A program made the position numbers and the translations under genes. A stretch of DNA of 6,264 bases from Bacteroidota bacterium. Its GTDB lineage: Bacteria; Bacteroidota; Bacteroidia; Chitinophagales; LD1. The stretch is taken from assembly GCA_018267355.1 (NCBI GenBank), contig JAFDYP010000301.1:1-6264 (forward strand), read 5' to 3'. Of the stretch, positions 5,580-6,264 are shown one piece after another. The notes under the pieces are model-generated. The model was given only the letters and a program-made list of their open reading frames with translations. It did not search any database and was not told the origin of the DNA. Every line of letters begins with the position of its first letter. The first letter of the stretch is position 1.

Positions 5580-5604
5580 CACCCCCGCTTACAAAAGCGG
5601 GGTG
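5580..5604. repeat. GC-rich hairpin in the M23/alaS divergent spacer
   Basis: CACCCCCGCTT, loop ACAA, then AAGCGGGGTG forms a ten-pair stem with one bulged C in the 5' arm. It has no U-run after it on either strand, and both flanking genes read away from it, so an intrinsic terminator is unlikely. It could be a REP-like palindromic repeat or a 5'-leader structure of alaS. The rest of the spacer (5495-5641) holds a perfect AAAGGCCTTT palindrome (5543-5552) and a small TAAAG-AAC-CTTTA inverted repeat (5497-5509) next to the M23 start. Confidence 0.6.
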
Positions 5605-5641
5605 ACAAGATTACGAAAAATTATCCTTAGAGACCAAGAAC

Positions 5642-6264
5642 ATGACATCCAGCGAGATACGCCAGGCCTTTTTAGACTTTTTTAAAAGTAAAGGACACAA
5701 GATCGTGCCCTCCGCTCCTATCGTGGTCAAAAATGACCCTACCCTGATGTTCATTAATTCGGGTATGGCGCCTTTCAAGGATTTTTTCCTCGGCAATCAA
5801 ACACCACCGGCCAAACGCATAGCTGATACTCAAAAATGCCTCCGTGTCTCCGGCAAGCACAATGACCTGGAGGAAGTGGGTGTAGACACTTACCACCACA
5901 CCATGTTTGAGATGCTGGGAAACTGGAGCTTTGGTGACTACTTCAAAAAGGAAGCGATCCAGTGGAGCTGGGAGCTGCTCACCGAGGTGTACAAACTGGA
6001 GAAAGACCGTCTCTATGTCACCGTGTTTGAAGGCGACCCGAAAGAAAATCTCGGCTTCGATCAGGACTCCTACAATGAGTGGAAGAAATACGTAGCAGAA
6101 GACCGCATCCTGAAAGGTAACAAGAAAGATAACTTCTGGGAGATGGGCGATACCGGCCCATGCGGCCCATGCTCTGAGATACACATAGACCTACGTGATG
6201 ACAGCGAGCGTGCCAAAGTGCCCGGCGATCAACTGGTCAATCAATCTGATCCGCAAGTCATAGA
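5642..6264 (+). CDS. alaS: Alanine-tRNA ligase, N-terminal 207 residues (cut by window edge)
   Basis: Class II aminoacyl-tRNA synthetase that charges tRNA-Ala in the cytoplasm. The visible part is the N-terminal catalytic domain: [20 protein letters not shown] (5-24), [15 protein letters not shown] (37-51), [20 protein letters not shown] (61-80), [20 protein letters not shown] (85-104), and [17 protein letters not shown] (165-181). These match the family closely and in order, without gaps. Editing and C-terminal domains lie beyond the right edge; the last two bases belong to an incomplete codon. The ATG at 5642 starts [10 protein letters not shown], the normal length before the first motif. 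No Shine-Dalgarno is seen. It is divergently oriented to the M23 gene, an arrangement I recall from other Bacteroidota genomes. Confidence 0.97.
   Translation, partial: MTSSEIRQAFLDFFKSKGHKIVPSAPIVVKNDPTLMFINSGMAPFKDFFLGNQTPPAKRIADTQKCLRVSGKHNDLEEVGVDTYHHTMFEMLGNWSFGDYFKKEAIQWSWELLTEVYKLEKDRLYVTVFEGDPKENLGFDQDSYNEWKKYVAEDRILKGNKKDNFWEMGDTGPCGPCSEIHIDLRDDSERAKVPGDQLVNQSDPQVI

Noticed and set aside
5672..6184. 170-codon open frame on the minus strand opposite alaS
   Set aside because: It lies fully antisense to a frame whose alaS motifs are unmistakable; no recognisable domain.

Overview
This window looks like a chromosomal, mostly housekeeping segment of a Bacteroidota bacterium, probably in or near the Chitinophagaceae. 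The evidence is a DUF4294 protein (a family known mainly from Bacteroidota), a Bacteroidota-type PolA, a short MerR protein that begins MPYKEKEIEKLYY, promoter-like TTTG-N19-TAnnTTTG sequences, and the absence of convincing Shine-Dalgarno sites. Ile codon use is odd: ATA and ATC share nearly all Ile positions and ATT is almost absent.

Layout from left to right. Positions 1-1401 (minus) hold the N-terminal 467 codons of DNA polymerase I (polA): 5' nuclease domain, linker, and the start of the 3'-5' exonuclease domain. The gene runs off the left edge. A 107-bp divergent spacer follows. On the plus strand come a gamma-class carbonic anhydrase-like protein (1509-2018) and a GT9/heptosyltransferase-like glycosyltransferase (2025-3026), 6 bp apart and probably one operon. 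The second gene overlaps, stop on stop, with a convergent exported DUF4294 protein (3023-3598, minus). Further right, all on the minus strand, are a MerR-family regulator (3691-4026), a frameshifted four-helix-bundle (S23/IVP-type) gene (4064-4428), and a membrane-anchored M23 peptidase (4523-5494). A 147-bp divergent spacer with a GC-rich hairpin separates the peptidase gene from the start of alaS (5642 to the right edge, plus).

The most unusual part is 4031-4524. The four-helix-bundle gene is bracketed by two 30-bp arms in inverted orientation, 24/30 identical. Each arm is built from four tandem heptamers of the form GATTTCG plus a terminal GC. The cassette fills the whole space between the M23 stop codon and the merR start codon. 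It resembles the architecture of intervening sequences (complementary ends around an IVP gene), but it lies between protein genes and not inside 23S rRNA. The gene itself has lost its frame by one base in an A5 run; restoring one A gives a family-typical 121-residue protein.

A second oddity is PolA, which appears to lack about eight residues including the conserved Tyr-Arg after the first catalytic Asp of the 5' nuclease. The rest of the window is ordinary core gene content.
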